Both the position numbers and the translations under genes were made by a program. A stretch of DNA of 64,000 bases from positions 900,929,904 to 900,993,903 of the forward strand of contig NC_056744.1 in assembly GCF_019279795.1 (NCBI RefSeq), read 5' to 3'. This document shows, piece after piece, positions 11,626 through 22,460 of the stretch (its first letter is position 1; the number at the start of each line of letters is the position of its first letter). The DNA is from Protopterus annectens (Eukaryota; Chordata; Ceratodontiformes; Protopteridae). The notes beneath the pieces were generated by a model that had not been told where the DNA came from, made no database searches, and saw only the letters and a list, made by a program, of their open reading frames with translations.

Positions 11626-11710
<85 letters not shown>
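11626..11710. repeat. (TA)n(GT)n microsatellite
   Basis: About 34 TA repeats with one TG interruption, followed by about 8 GT repeats, directly at the right edge of the G-rich MITE. Confidence 0.95.
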
Positions 11711-11995
11711 ATGTGAAAACCCTGTCAGTGACATTCTGCAATATTCTGGACAGTTGAGAGGTATGCAACAACACAACTAATGTTGAATATTGCTTTATAT
11801 GCCTGAAAACAATACATAAATGAGTAACTACTTCCACAGAAGCAAAACACACCATTCATGCTGTTCTTAAAGTTGTACTACAACAAATACAAACATTGAG
11901 TTTACTGGCAGTAAAACACACATATAGAATTTATTTCATCACCACACAAACTTAACAGTAACTCCTTGAAAAGTAGTGCCATATAAAGTAATAAA

Positions 11996-12305
11996 ATGGG
12001 TCTATGTCAGAATGTTGACATTCAAAACATCAAATCCACAGCACTGAATACTCAAAATAATAAAACTGAGTTAAAAGCATACAACATTGTTGTTTTGCAA
12101 GGAAATAAGCCCCCACTCCCCTTGCTAATTATATATTCCAATGCCAAGCTCTCCGTACAGAGCGGAAAGGGTAATATCCCACTGCGAGCTATACCTCAGT
12201 CTCAGAAATGAGCTATTGGCATTTGTCAATTTTCAGAACATTCTACATTTTTGTGTTCGATTTTCTGAGTGTTGACATTTTCAATTCTTGATATTCAAAA
12301 TTGCT
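11996..12305. mobile_element. Probable G-rich foldback MITE, diverged copy
   Basis: The left arm has GAATGTTGACATTCAAAACATC. The right arm, reverse-complemented, has GAATATCAAGAATTGAAAATGTC, so the edges are loosely inverted. The centre has a C-rich block (AGCCCCCACTCCCC) followed by TAATTATATAT, the same layout as the other G-rich MITEs. Divergence is high and edges are approximate. Confidence 0.45.
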
Positions 12306-12309
12306 CTGG

Positions 12310-13838
12310 TAGTAAAATACTTACTTTAATATTAATTAGATTAAAAAACTGACTCTAAATGCATTTACCTTGTTTTTTAGAATGGTAGAGCTAAAACCAG
12401 GAAAAAAATACAAGCTATTCTCAGAAAAAAAAGCTTATATGCCTAAACATTTCCATCTCTACTCTAAACCAGACAGCCTAATATGACATCATGCTATGGG
12501 CCAAGTTTCGCAGAAAAATAAGTTTCAGAATGCCAACAGAATCTTTGTCTTTATAGTTTCAGTTAGGAAATAAATAATTCCATCTAAGAAAACACACATA
12601 ACAGTTATCAATACAACAAGTAATACTGCTGTTGCAATGTATGCAAAACAAAATTAGAACATTAAATGAAATGTAACAAATCACTTTAACATGGAGGCTT
12701 GCTCTTTTGCAATAGTGGTATACAGTGATTTACAGTGATTTGATTAGGATAGGGGGATCAGAGGCTCTACAGCATTCTCCATGAACTCAGGTTTAATTTA
12801 TTTAGTTAATATAATTTTACGCTACTTATTAAGTAGTGCTATGTTGATTTAGTATGTCCAAACATCTTTTCTGTAGCATGGGTCCACTGAATTATCTGTT
12901 CATTAATGTTACATAGCATTATATACATTAAATCTGGTGTGAACATAATTCAACCTGCTAATGTAGTTACTATTTCCCAAGTCAATAACAAATGACCACT
13001 TGGTATCTTATCTAATGCTGCAATACTCTTTTATAGCTTTAATGAATGTTTTATACATGCATACCTTTGGCTGCCTCATGCTAAGGTTCCCAGCAAGTGC
13101 AAATCACTAGTCCCACTGCAGTTATGGAGAACTGTGTAATTTTTGATACAAGGTGATGATAGTATTGCTTTCAGCATATATTACTATTTAATATTCACTG
13201 GAAGTGTTGGCGACTTGATATGAAGAATAACTTGGGACTGCTTCTTGTAGTTACCTTCCAGTCTGTCTCTCCCAGGGATCTTGATCCTTATAGACCCACC
13301 AGAGCTGCCTTGTCCAGTTTGCACTAGATTAATGTCACTCCCTGGGCATCCTATAGATGAATTACTATTGTGGTGGCCCTAAACATAACTCAGTGCTGGC
13401 TGACTCTATGTAGACCTGCTCTGTAAAATAATTTCTAACAATCTACAGTCTGTGACAATGCTACTGTTTCAGTGAGTTTATAGTCATGTACTATTATTAT
13501 TACTGTTCCTAATTATAACTTTCTATATTTTCTGTGGTACTCATGGATCACCCACTGATAAATACATATACTGATCTAATAATGGAATACCTGTTGACAA
13601 ATACATTGACAGCTGCACCAGTTAGGTATACTTTATTTTGATAATGCCTTTTTTATTATTATTTATTTTATATTTTGTAAGATTGTTGTAAGTGCAGGTT
13701 CATGGATGTCTAATAGTATAGTGGTAGATGGGGTAGTCCTTTTCTGCTAAAAAATATGCTCATACACAGGGTATGAGATAGATGAAATAGAATCTGTACA
13801 AATGGGTTATATCTGCCTGACTAATACTATTACAGCAA
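12310..13838. other. No recognised feature
   Basis: About 1.5 kb of AT-rich DNA with only very short frames and no repeat I can identify. Confidence 0.5.
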
Positions 13839-13857
13839 CTGATATTATTAATAGATT
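13839..13857. repeat. 19-bp target-site duplication of SINE copy 2 (partner 14186-14204)
   Basis: CTGATATTATTAATAGATT is identical on both sides of the SINE. Confidence 0.95.
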
Positions 13858-14185
13858 CTTCTGGCTTTTCCTGGTTAGGGGTTGCCACAGAGGATTACCT
13901 GTCTGCTCATGACTGGCAGTATAGTTTTAAAGTGTCGAGTTGACAGCCCAGCACCCTACCTTCCACAGAAGGCACACACACACGCACTCACACCTAGGGC
14001 CAATTTAGAGTGTCCAATCCACCTACAGCATGTCTTTGGGAGGAAACCGAAGCACCCGGAGAAAACTCACGTGACCACAGGGAGGACATGCAGACTCCAC
14101 ACAGAAGGCACCCTAGCTGAGGATCGAACCAGAGAACCTCTTGCTGTGAAGTGGCAATGCTAACCGCTGAACCACCGAGGCCACC
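13858..14185 (-). mobile_element. tRNA-headed SINE, copy 2 (minus)
   Basis: Reverse complement of the SINE at 10154, and more complete. The head is at the right (GGTGGTTCAGCGGTTAGCA-like on the minus strand), then the GGAGTCTGCATGTCCTCC body, a TGGGAGG-containing segment, and the AAAAGCCAGAAG end at the left. It is flanked by perfect 19-bp direct repeats (CTGATATTATTAATAGATT) at 13839-13857 and 14186-14204. Longer than copy 1 because the central part is retained. Confidence 0.9.
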
Positions 14186-14339
14186 CTGATATTATTAATA
14201 GATTAACTAGAAAAATGGAACATTTATATATCTGAATTTCTTTTTGATAGTACCCCTTCCAGTGAGAATATATGCTATGATTAACACCTGTCATTCACTC
14301 AACCTATTTATAAAAAGCTCGGGTAAAATGGGTTCCGAA

Positions 14340-14352
14340 GAATGTGAGTGCA
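14340..14352. repeat. 13-bp target-site duplication of the L1 (partner 28135-28147)
   Basis: GAATGTGAGTGCA versus GAATGCGAGTGCA, one transition apart. Confidence 0.85.
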
Positions 14353-14559
14353 GGGGTGGAGCCAAAATGGCCAACTGATAGCAGCAGTTTTTCAGAGCTC
14401 CATGCAACTAGTATAAAGAAACAAGAAATAACATTTTATTTTAGCAAAAATACTTAGAATTGATAGATGAATGCATAAACTATATTATTAGTAACTTTGT
14501 TGAACTTAGGAAAGTTTTTTTCCTGTCAAATTATAAAGGAGAATATATCATTTGTGGAG

Positions 14560-15371
14560 ATGAGCACTTCAAAGACTTCTCATTCTGACCTGGCTTTAAA
14601 AAAAGAAATGCAGCTTGTGACATCTGCTCTACAAGAACGCTCACTAAACTGGATGATTTTAAGGAAAATTTACAAAACCTCAAAGAAAATTGTCAGAAAC
14701 AAAGATTCTCTCAAGGAACTTATACAGCAGCATAAATCCAGAACAGCACACTTAGAAGCATCCCTGAATGATTTTGATGGAAGACTGAAGGAAGAAGAAA
14801 GACAAAAAGATTTTCTCATCAAACAAAACATTTGGCGTCTCAATAAAGTGGATGACCTGGAAAACAGGGAGAGAAGGTCAAATATAAGGATTTTTGGCAT
14901 CCCTGAGAGAGCTGAATGAGAAGATATAATTTCTTTCCTGAATACCTGGTTTCCAGAGATTTTAGATTTAAAGGAGGGTCTGTCCTTTGGTATTGAAAGG
15001 GCTCATAGAGCTTTAGGAAAGCCAGTGTCAACATCCACCTGTACGTCTCCCAGATCAATAGTCATAAAGTTTCTATCTTATTTGGACAAGGAGTTGGTCC
15101 TAAAATCTGCCTGGAGGAAAAGTCCATTAAAATTTAATCAAAACCCAATTAGGTTTGATAATGACTATTCTACCAGGGTTTTGGAACAGGGGAAAAAGCT
15201 TGTCCATTAATAAAACTGTTAAAAAAGAATAACATCAAAACTCAGCTTTTCTTTCATGCCAGAATAAAAATTCTATATCAGAATGAAATGAGATTATTTA
15301 ATGCCCTAGAGGAAGCCACTGCCTTTATTAAAAACAATAACATTATTTCCTTACCTGAAGATATGGAATAG
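14560..15371 (+). pseudogene. L1 ORF1p-like RNA-binding protein, with stops
   Basis: ORF1p of L1-type LINEs coats the element RNA. The ATG at 14560 follows a plausible leader and opens MSTSKTSHSDLALKKEM. Residues about 30-110 form a Lys/Glu-rich coiled coil, followed by DDLENRERRSNIRIFGIPE, the conserved start of the RRM-like domain. An in-frame TGA at 14917-14919 interrupts it. The same frame continues to 15210 with a GIERAHRAL block. After a stop or shift near 15210, another frame adds the usual C-terminal part (FFHARIKILYQNE ... LPEDME) to 15371. Size and order match L1 ORF1. Confidence 0.85.
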
Positions 15372-16251
15372 GCATCTGCATCGCTGAAGAGAGCTACTGA
15401 TAAATCTTCTTGGACTGATGTTAAAAAGAAAAAAACAAAAAACTGAGTAAAAGATTGCTGTTCCCGCTAAATCTCTCAAAGCATCTACTGCAGCTGGACT
15501 TTAATTTGTTTTAAACTTGCTAAATCTTCAAGTAAGGCATGCCATGACAATATTTTTCTTATTGCTTTTCTTTCTGTTTTTGCTTTTTTATTTCTATACT
15601 TTTTTTTGTTCATATACAAATTAAATAACTGTTTTTGCTTTTAGTATATTAGTATAATATTACTGGTTTATTGAGTGATATAATTGAACAGTAAGCTATC
15701 TTAGCTTTTATGACCTTTAGATGACATGCTTTATTTCAAATAATATATAGCCCTTTGCCCTACTAAATGTTCTTCTGAGTTATTACACAGGCATAGTCAC
15801 TGCTTAGATTAATTTATCAAAACTGTTTTGGATACATGGGATAACAGGGCATATCTATGAATTAGTATATATTAACTTTTTTTTTTTAATATTTATAACT
15901 TCTGATTGTTTCAGAATATATATTGGTACCTATGTGAACAAAAAGCTGTTTACTGGCTTTTGACATAAATTGGGTCTCTCTGACAGTTATATGCTTGTAT
16001 GTTTTATGGCACAAGGTTTTTAAATGGTTACAAGTTATGTTTCCTGTAGAGTTTGTTCTGTTTTCCCTCTCATTGGCATTGAATGTTATTTTACTGTTTG
16101 GAAGTATCTGACAGTTAAACTTTGCATTTGTTACTGTAAATAAGAAGACTTTGTGATACAGTTAAAGTGAGGTCAGGAAACTGTACTGTGTAGTGTGCTG
16201 GGTTGGAAAATGTCAGTTTGAAATTTAAGAAAAAGAAGTTATGTCTCACAG
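15372..16251 (+). other. L1 inter-ORF spacer, left part
   Basis: AT-rich sequence between ORF1 and the DIRS insertion with no coding signal. By position it belongs to the L1 inter-ORF region that resumes at 22461. Confidence 0.5.
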
Positions 16252-16408
16252 TAATGTTCCATCTGTGTTGTAGATCTTTGTTCATTTATTAGCATTAGGA
16301 CTTTCGTTCTGTCCACGGAACTGATACAGCCGTTTTCAAGCTTGTGCCAGCCAAAAACTCTCAGCTAAGACCTACCCACAATGCCCCTCTCCTAGTTACT
16401 CCAGATCA
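16252..16408. repeat. DIRS inverted terminal repeat, left
   Basis: Matches the reverse complement of 22310-22460. Shared landmarks are TTGTAGATCTTTGTTCAT versus TTGTAAATCTTTGTTTAT at the outer edge and CCTACCCACAATGCCCCTCT toward the inside. Confidence 0.9.
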
Positions 16409-16514
16409 AGTTTGCCTATATAATAGAGGTATTAATAGAAAAGTAGTAGAAGGCTCTGTCTGAGCAAATACCCTAACCAGGAGTTCCTAAAGTCCACTAG
16501 GAGTCACGGCAGGG

Positions 16515-16640
16515 GGAAGGAGGGTGGGAAGTAATGAATGAACAAAGATCTACAACACAGATGGAACATTATGGTAAGACATACCTTCTTTATCTGATGT
16601 TGTAAATCTTTGTTTATTCATTACCATTAGGACCGAGTCC
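16515..16640. repeat. DIRS internal complementary region
   Basis: The left part (16525-16577) is the reverse complement of the outer left terminus. The right part (16597-16635, TTGTAAATCTTTGTTTATTC) matches the outer right terminus in inverted sense. Their back-to-back junction is at about 16578-16595. Confidence 0.85.
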
Positions 16641-16689
16641 CCAGCTACTTGAGTCCTTTGTGGCCCTAAGGAAAGATATTCCTGAGCAC

Positions 16690-17700
16690 CATAGAACCAA
16701 AAGATGCTCACCCCCTGGAGGCCAAATCCAATTTATAATGAGATATAATGATATGAGGTCTTGCCTAAGTGGCTGCTGTGCAGCTATCATCCATAGAAGC
16801 TCTGGAATGAAATGCTACAGAAGTAGCCATAGATCTGGTAGAATGAGCCTTTATTCTGGAAGGTAAGGATAGCTTATTCTGTTGGTAGATAAAAGTAATG
16901 ATGTTTCTAAGCCAGGAGGATAAAGTCACTTTGGAAACAGGTTTACCCAATCTGGGTCCTGCAAAGGCCACAGACAATTGATCTGTCTTCCTGAAAAATT
17001 TAGTCCTGTCCAAGTAACAACAAAGCTGCTGATGCACATCAAGGGTGTGCAAAAGGTACTCCCCTCTATTAGAATGCTGAGGGAAGAAAACCGGCAGGTC
17101 AATAGAATGGTTAATTGAAAATCCAGAAATGACCTTGGGCAAGAAAGAAGGGTCAGTACGAAGGGACACCCTATCCATGTGGAAGATCAAGTAAGGTCTC
17201 TTGACATTCAAGGCCTGCAGCTCAGATATTCTTCTCGCTGAGGTAAGTGCTACTAGAAGTATGGCTTTCCATGACAAAAACTTTAAATCACATGAATCAC
17301 AGGGCTTGAAAGGAGGACCTGTGAGAGATTGGATCACCAAAGTCAAGTCCCAGGGTTCTAAGGGAGGCTTGACTGGAGGTTTAATGTGTAATACTCCTTT
17401 CAAAAATGTCTTGCATATGCAGTGTGACATAATCAAAGAATTATCAAATCCATTATGAAAATTGGCGATAGCTGCTAAATGTACAGTGATCGTCGATGCT
17501 GAGGCTCCTGCATGTAAAAGAGTTGTCAGGTATTGAAGGATCTTTTGAACAGACATAAAAAAGGGATCTATGTTCTGATCTTTGGCCCAAATAGAAAACC
17601 TAGTTCATTTACTAGAATAAACTTTCCTGGTGGAAGGTTTGTGTGAAGCCAGAAAAATTTCACGGACAGGAGATGGGATGTCAGACAGCCTAGCAGTTAT
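16690..17700 (-). pseudogene. DIRS tyrosine recombinase, with Trp-to-stop changes
   Basis: This is the integrase-like recombinase that inserts the DIRS circle. On the minus strand, the main open piece (17556-16765) has the first catalytic Arg in TSARRISELQAL (around residue 108) and the HSTR box (His238 to Arg241). A TAG at 16765-16767 interrupts the frame where the family usually has Trp. Ten codons further in the same frame, the catalytic Tyr in SHYKLD is still encoded at 16735-16737. An upstream TGA near 17603 also sits where Trp is expected. The R-H-R-Y set is therefore preserved in sequence but not expressible. Confidence 0.9.
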
Positions 17701-18038
17701 TGGAAGTGGAGGAACCAAGCTGTGAGCTTGAGACTGTGGAGATTCGGATGAACAAGCTCCTTAGGATGAGATAACAGGTCTTGGGAATGATCCAGGATCC
17801 ATGGGCTGTGAATCAGATGAGGCCATAGAAATGGGGACCTGATTTGATGGGGCCAATAGGGGGCAATAACGATCACTTTGCTTCTCAACCTCTGAGCTTT
17901 CTGGAGAAATTTTGGAATGAGGGGAAACAGGGGAAAGGCATACAGAAGACCCAGGGACCAATCCTGCATTAGAGTGTCCCTTGGGGGTTCCCCCTGAGGG
18001 GGATCAGGGCAAAGTAACTTTAGGAGGAAGCAAACAGA

Positions 18039-18490
18039 TCACAGCAAGGCTTGCCCCAGTGTCAGAAGATCCAATCCGCTGTTGGGGGACCACTCGTGAG
18101 GCATCAGGATGTTCCTGCTCAGATTGTCCACAATAAGGTTGGAACTCCCGAGAATGTGCTTTGCTAAAAGAAAGGGGTTGGAAGCTATCACCCAGTGCCA
18201 AATCCTCATAGCTTCCTGATACAGGGAGTAAGACCTGGTTTTGCCTTGCTTGTTGATATACCAAATGTCTGACATGTTGTTTGACTGAATTGCAATGGTC
18301 CCAGAAGGTAGAGATGCATGGAATGCTTGCAACGCTAAGAGAACTGCCCTCAGTTCCAGGACATTTATGTGCAAATTGGCCTCCATGTTGGACCAGGTGC
18401 CTTGGACCGTCTTTCCCTGGAAATTCCCCCCCCCCCACCCTAACAGGGAAGCATCTGTGGTCACAATGGCTGTGGGCTGGAGAAGAAAGA
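18039..18490 (-). pseudogene. DIRS RNase H domain
   Basis: The minus-strand frame from 18464 opens with TTDASLLGWGG, the first catalytic Asp block. It continues with ELRAVLLALQAF (Glu block), IQSNNMSDIWYIN and LGSSNLIVDNLSR, the third block. It is in the same frame as the RT piece upstream but separated by a TGA at 18495-18497. Downstream of 18039 the sequence continues into a Pro/Trp-rich linker (YAFPLFPLIPKFL at about 17930) toward the recombinase. The Asp in the middle block appears replaced (SNNMS where a D is usual), another sign of decay. Confidence 0.9.
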
Positions 18491-18494
18491 ATGG

Positions 18495-19500
18495 TCAACA
18501 CCAAAGATTTGTTTGTGGCTTCATCCACCATAGCATTTCCTTTGAAGAATCCTTGCAATGGTTTCTAAGATGTATCATATGGTTGAGTGGGTGAGTTAAA
18601 AATGACCATTGTGCGGAAAGGAGCCACTGCAGGATTCTCATGTGCAGCCTCACCAGTGGTACTAATGTAATGGCAGCCACCATGGAGCCTAAGAGTTGCA
18701 GTATAAGGCGTGCTGGTACATAGGTCTGAGGAAGAAGATCTTGGATGTGGTGTCTTATTTTCGAAAGCCTGTGAGGAGGGAAAGAAGCTTGACAAGATGT
18801 TGCGTCGAAGACTGACCCAATAAATTCCAGTGTCTTTGTTGGGGACATTTGAGATTTGTCCTTTTTGATTGTAATCCCCAAGTGGAGAATGAAACCTTGA
18901 GTGTAAGAGAGGCTGCAGACCAGGAGATTCCTGGTCGGAGCAGTAAGGAGCCAATCATCTAGATATAGAAACACCTGGAATCCTTGTAGTCGAAGATGAT
19001 CTACCACAACAGCCGTACATTTGGTGAACACTTGGGGTGCTGTCAAGACTGAATGGCAGGGCCCTGAACTGGTAGTAATTGGCTCCCAGCCGGAAGCGGA
19101 GAAACCTCCGGGAGTAGTGATCCATCTTTATGTGGTAGTACGTGCCGTGGAGGTCTATAGAGCACATCCAGTTGTCCATCTCTAGGAAGGGAAGAATGGA
19201 CTGTACCATGACCATCTGGAATTTTTGAGGTTTGACAAATTTGTTCAATAGGCTGAGATCCAGGATTGGTCTCCAGTCCCCTGTCTTTTTTGGCACTAAA
19301 AAGAACCTCGCGTAAAACCCGGTTCCTGTCTGGTCTGGTGGGACTGGTTGGATGACTCTTTTTCTTAGCAGCTTTTTTATTTCTAAGGCTGATAATTCCC
19401 TCTGATTGGGTGGTACATCGGGGACTCATTTGATGGGTCTGGGAGTTAAATCGAATGGTATTTGGTAGCCTCTGGATACAATTCTCAGCACCCAAACATC
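18495..19500 (-). pseudogene. DIRS reverse transcriptase, frameshifted
   Basis: The first piece (19296-18955 on minus) has KKTGDWRPILDLSLLNKF, then SIDLHGTYYHIKM (motif A, where the usual Ala is altered) and FRALPFSLDSTPSVF-like motif B. The frame shifts near 19035-19046. The second piece (19046-18495) carries FLYLDDWLL, the catalytic YxDD, and the thumb. The N-terminal extension (19495-19300) is in yet another frame. The enzyme copies element RNA. RT, RNase H and recombinase appear to have formed one long polyprotein before decay. Confidence 0.92.
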
Positions 19501-19594
19501 GGTAGTAATAAGTTGCCAGGCTGGTAGGTGCAGAGAAAAATGACCCCTGACTGCTTCAAGAGGAAAGCAATCGGGAAGCTGCTCAGGAGTGCTG

Positions 19595-21994
19595 CTAGGG
19601 TCTGCCAGAGAAAGAATCTCTAGCGCCTTGGTTACAAGGACCCCCTCTACCCCAAAAGGGGCATCTTCCAGATGAGTTTCCCCCTATACCCTGGGGGGAT
19701 TGCTCACCACGAGTGCCACAAAAAGATCCTTGGGATTTCTTGAACCACATTTCTCCTCCCTTCTGGTTCCTGGAGTAGGACCTCTGGGGGTTAGAAAATG
19801 GTTTGCCCACAGCAGACAAGGTCTTTCCGTCTTTCTCACTTTCTGCAAGTGTGTCTCATACTTTAGGTCCAAAAAGTGCAGATTTGTCAACAGGTGCATT
19901 GACGAAGGAAGATTTAAAGGGGTCTGCGATGTCACACAACTGCATCCAAGCATTACATCTCATGACAATGCTTGATGCGGCAGGTCGAGCTGCCCCCCTC
20001 GCTGGTGTGAGATATCAAATGCATCAAAGAATTCAAGATGGATTCAAGGGTAGCTAGCTGCCAGGTGACAGTGTCACTCACCTCATCAGACAGTAACCCT
20101 GCCAAAGAGGAAGACATTTCAGAAATTAGGTCTCTTTGGAGGCAAGTGAAGTGTGCCAGATAGTTCAGCAACCGAATGACGAAGGTCACTGAAGCATAGG
20201 TCTGCTTCCCTAGTCTGTCCATGGTCCAAAACTCCCTGTTTGGAGGATGGGCATTGGAACTATCTTCTGCCAGTTCCCTCTTGGTGGCCGACACCATGAC
20301 TATGGAATCAACTGTCAACTGCTTGGACCATTGAGGCTGGTCTTCAGGTGGAGATAAAATTTTGAATGGCCTCCAGGGGACAGGTTCTACTTTGTCTGGG
20401 GCCTTCCAGGCACACTGCACAATGAGCTTAACAAGGTCATCTGCCGGTGGGGTCACCCAGGAAGTAGATGGCCAGGCATGGAAGGCCTGCAAGAACACCA
20501 ATTCCTCAGAAGAAGGGTTAGAGGACTTCCAGTCTCCCTGCTGCTTGAAGATTTTGACAATGTCTCCAAATTAGAGGTCATCTGGGGGAGACTGTGGGGA
20601 CCCTTCCCTCTCATCACAATTGGTGTCTTCGGTGATAGATTCTTCCGAGGAATCAAGGTGCTTCCTCTTGCACTGTTTCTTCTGGGGTGGCTCCCCAGTG
20701 GGATCTTCTGAGGAGGACTCAGGAGAAGGGGTTCCCTTCAAAGGGGGTTCTTGCGGCTTCCATGCCCAGGATCCCAATACAGGGGGTTGGGACAGCTGCA
20801 TGCTAGGGGAGTTCTGATGCTGATGTCATTGGTGTTAACTGTGAGCTTGCGGAGGCAAGTACCCTCTTCATCACCTGGAAAGCAGGCCCACCCGAGGAGG
20901 GATAGGAGCCTGGAACCAAGAAGGACAACCTCAAAACCGGGGTCATAGCCCACCCTGAGGAGCCCACCTCCAGGCGAGGAGCTCCAAATGGACTGGAAGC
21001 CATCGGAGCTGTGGACATAGATGGCACCAGTGAGAAAATAGGCACCGGGCTAGGTACCAAGTTACGTACAGTCCAAGTACTGCTCCGATGCAGCAAGGGT
21101 GGTCGGTGCCGACAGGGGAAAAACTGCTGTTGGAGCCGAGACAGTATGCACCAGGATGAAAATCTGTACCGAGATCTCCAGGACCTGGGTAGAGGCCGGA
21201 GGAGGATAAACAGGGAAAGAGGTAGTAAAATATTCTGAGCCAAGGGAGACAGAAGATCTAGCTGGAATGGGCATTCCCCTAGCTGCCAGAAGCTGGTCCA
21301 CAACCCGCACTAGGTCTAATTCAGAAAAACTCTTGGTGGATCTAAAGGAGGCTGCTAATGGAGAATCAGGTCTTTCTAGAAAGGGGCTAAACCTCTGCTC
21401 CAAAAAAGGGTCATAAGTTGGAGAGCATCTTGTCCTTGGCAGATATTTGACTTTAGGAGCTGATGGAGCCAAAGAAACTATTAGCACCATGGCTGGGGAT
21501 GGTGCCAAAGCAGGTACAGTCATAAGAGCCAATGTCAGATCCAAGGACGGCACCAAAGTCAGTGGTGCCGAGGTTGGAACTGAAATAGGGGTGAATATCA
21601 TAGACGGCAGTGATGGAGAAGATACAGAGACTGGTGTCGAAGAGGTCTGAATTGAGGGCGCAGGAGAAGCATGGAGCCCACTCGGTTCTGTAACTGATGG
21701 AGATGCAGGAACTGAGTGACTCCGTGTTTCCTTATTTTTTTTGGTCTTTGGCTGGGGTGAGACCTTCAACCCAGATAGAGGCTCAGAAAAAGGTGTCTTA
21801 ATCAAACCTTTTAAAATAAGCTTATTTTTACATTCAGCTAGTGTACGATTACAAAAACTAGCACAAATGTCACAGTCAGCTTTAATATGGTCCATGCCCA
21901 AAACGTAGACACAACGAGCGTGTCCATCCGAGTTGGGCATCTTATGACCACACTTGTCACATTGTTTAAACCCAGACTTAGCCTTGTCTGACAT
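19595..21994 (-). pseudogene. DIRS gag-like protein, broken into several frames
   Basis: The first piece (21994-21062) begins MSDKAKSGFKQCDKCGHKM. It has paired Cys/His motifs (CDKCGHKMP, CDICASFCNRT) within 60 residues, then a long Ser/Pro-rich stretch. An acidic Ser-rich segment (SSEESITEDT, about 20640) follows. Then comes a conserved helical block (20501-19953) with MDRLGKQTYASVTFVIRLLNYLA, then a Gly/Arg-rich tail (19819-19595). Domain order agrees with DIRS gag proteins, which package RNA. Frame changes occur near 21060, 20560 and 19950. Confidence 0.8.
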
Positions 21995-22309
21995 AATAAG
22001 GAAACAAGGCTATCCTAACATAAAAAACAAAGGAAGGGAGAGAAAAAAGTGAGAGAATACCAACAATGGTATTTAAAAAAATACCACAAGTGGTAAGGAA
22101 GGGCCTACCAAAGGCAGGAGAGAGGGACAGTACCAACAAAGGTAGAAATTTGATTACCAAGGTAAAGGGTAGGTTATAGGTGACAGTGAGAAAAAGTTAA
22201 ATTGATTAAAACATAAGAAATTTTGAGGAAAAGCTATATTAAAAATCACAATTTTCCACTTAGCTTTGAGAGAGATGGCTAGCACATCTAATGAGGAACA
22301 TGGCAAATG

Positions 22310-22460
22310 AGATCTGGAGTAACTAGGAGAGGGGCATTGTGGGTAGGTCTTAGCAGAGAGTTTCTGCTGACCCGATCTTGGAAACAGCCGTATCAGTTCC
22401 GAGGATAGAACCGAAGTCCTAATGGTAATGAATAAACAAAGATTTACAATATCAGATGTG
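22310..22460. repeat. DIRS inverted terminal repeat, right
   Basis: Reverse complement aligns with 16252-16408. Confidence 0.9.

Larger units (their letters stand above)
16252..22460 (-). mobile_element. DIRS-type tyrosine-recombinase retrotransposon, complete structure, decayed
   Basis: Gag, RT, RNase H and tyrosine recombinase lie in order on the minus strand. The ends are inverted repeats of about 150 bp (16252-16408 and 22310-22460) sharing CCTACCCACAATGCCCCTCT. An internal complementary region at about 16515-16640 copies both outermost ends back to back, the structure required for the DIRS circular replication model. No integrase or protease is seen, as expected. I see no adenine methyltransferase, which some DIRS carry. 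Target duplications are not expected. Multiple stops and frameshifts show it is inactive. It is inserted in an L1. Confidence 0.95.

Noticed and set aside
10154-14185. tRNA genes at SINE heads
   Set aside because: A- and B-box-like blocks are present but no cloverleaf or acceptor stem follows. Target duplications and shared bodies show SINEs.
21062-21994. Host Ser/Pro-rich protein with zinc motifs
   Set aside because: Position and order inside the DIRS, followed by the conserved gag helical block, show it is DIRS gag.
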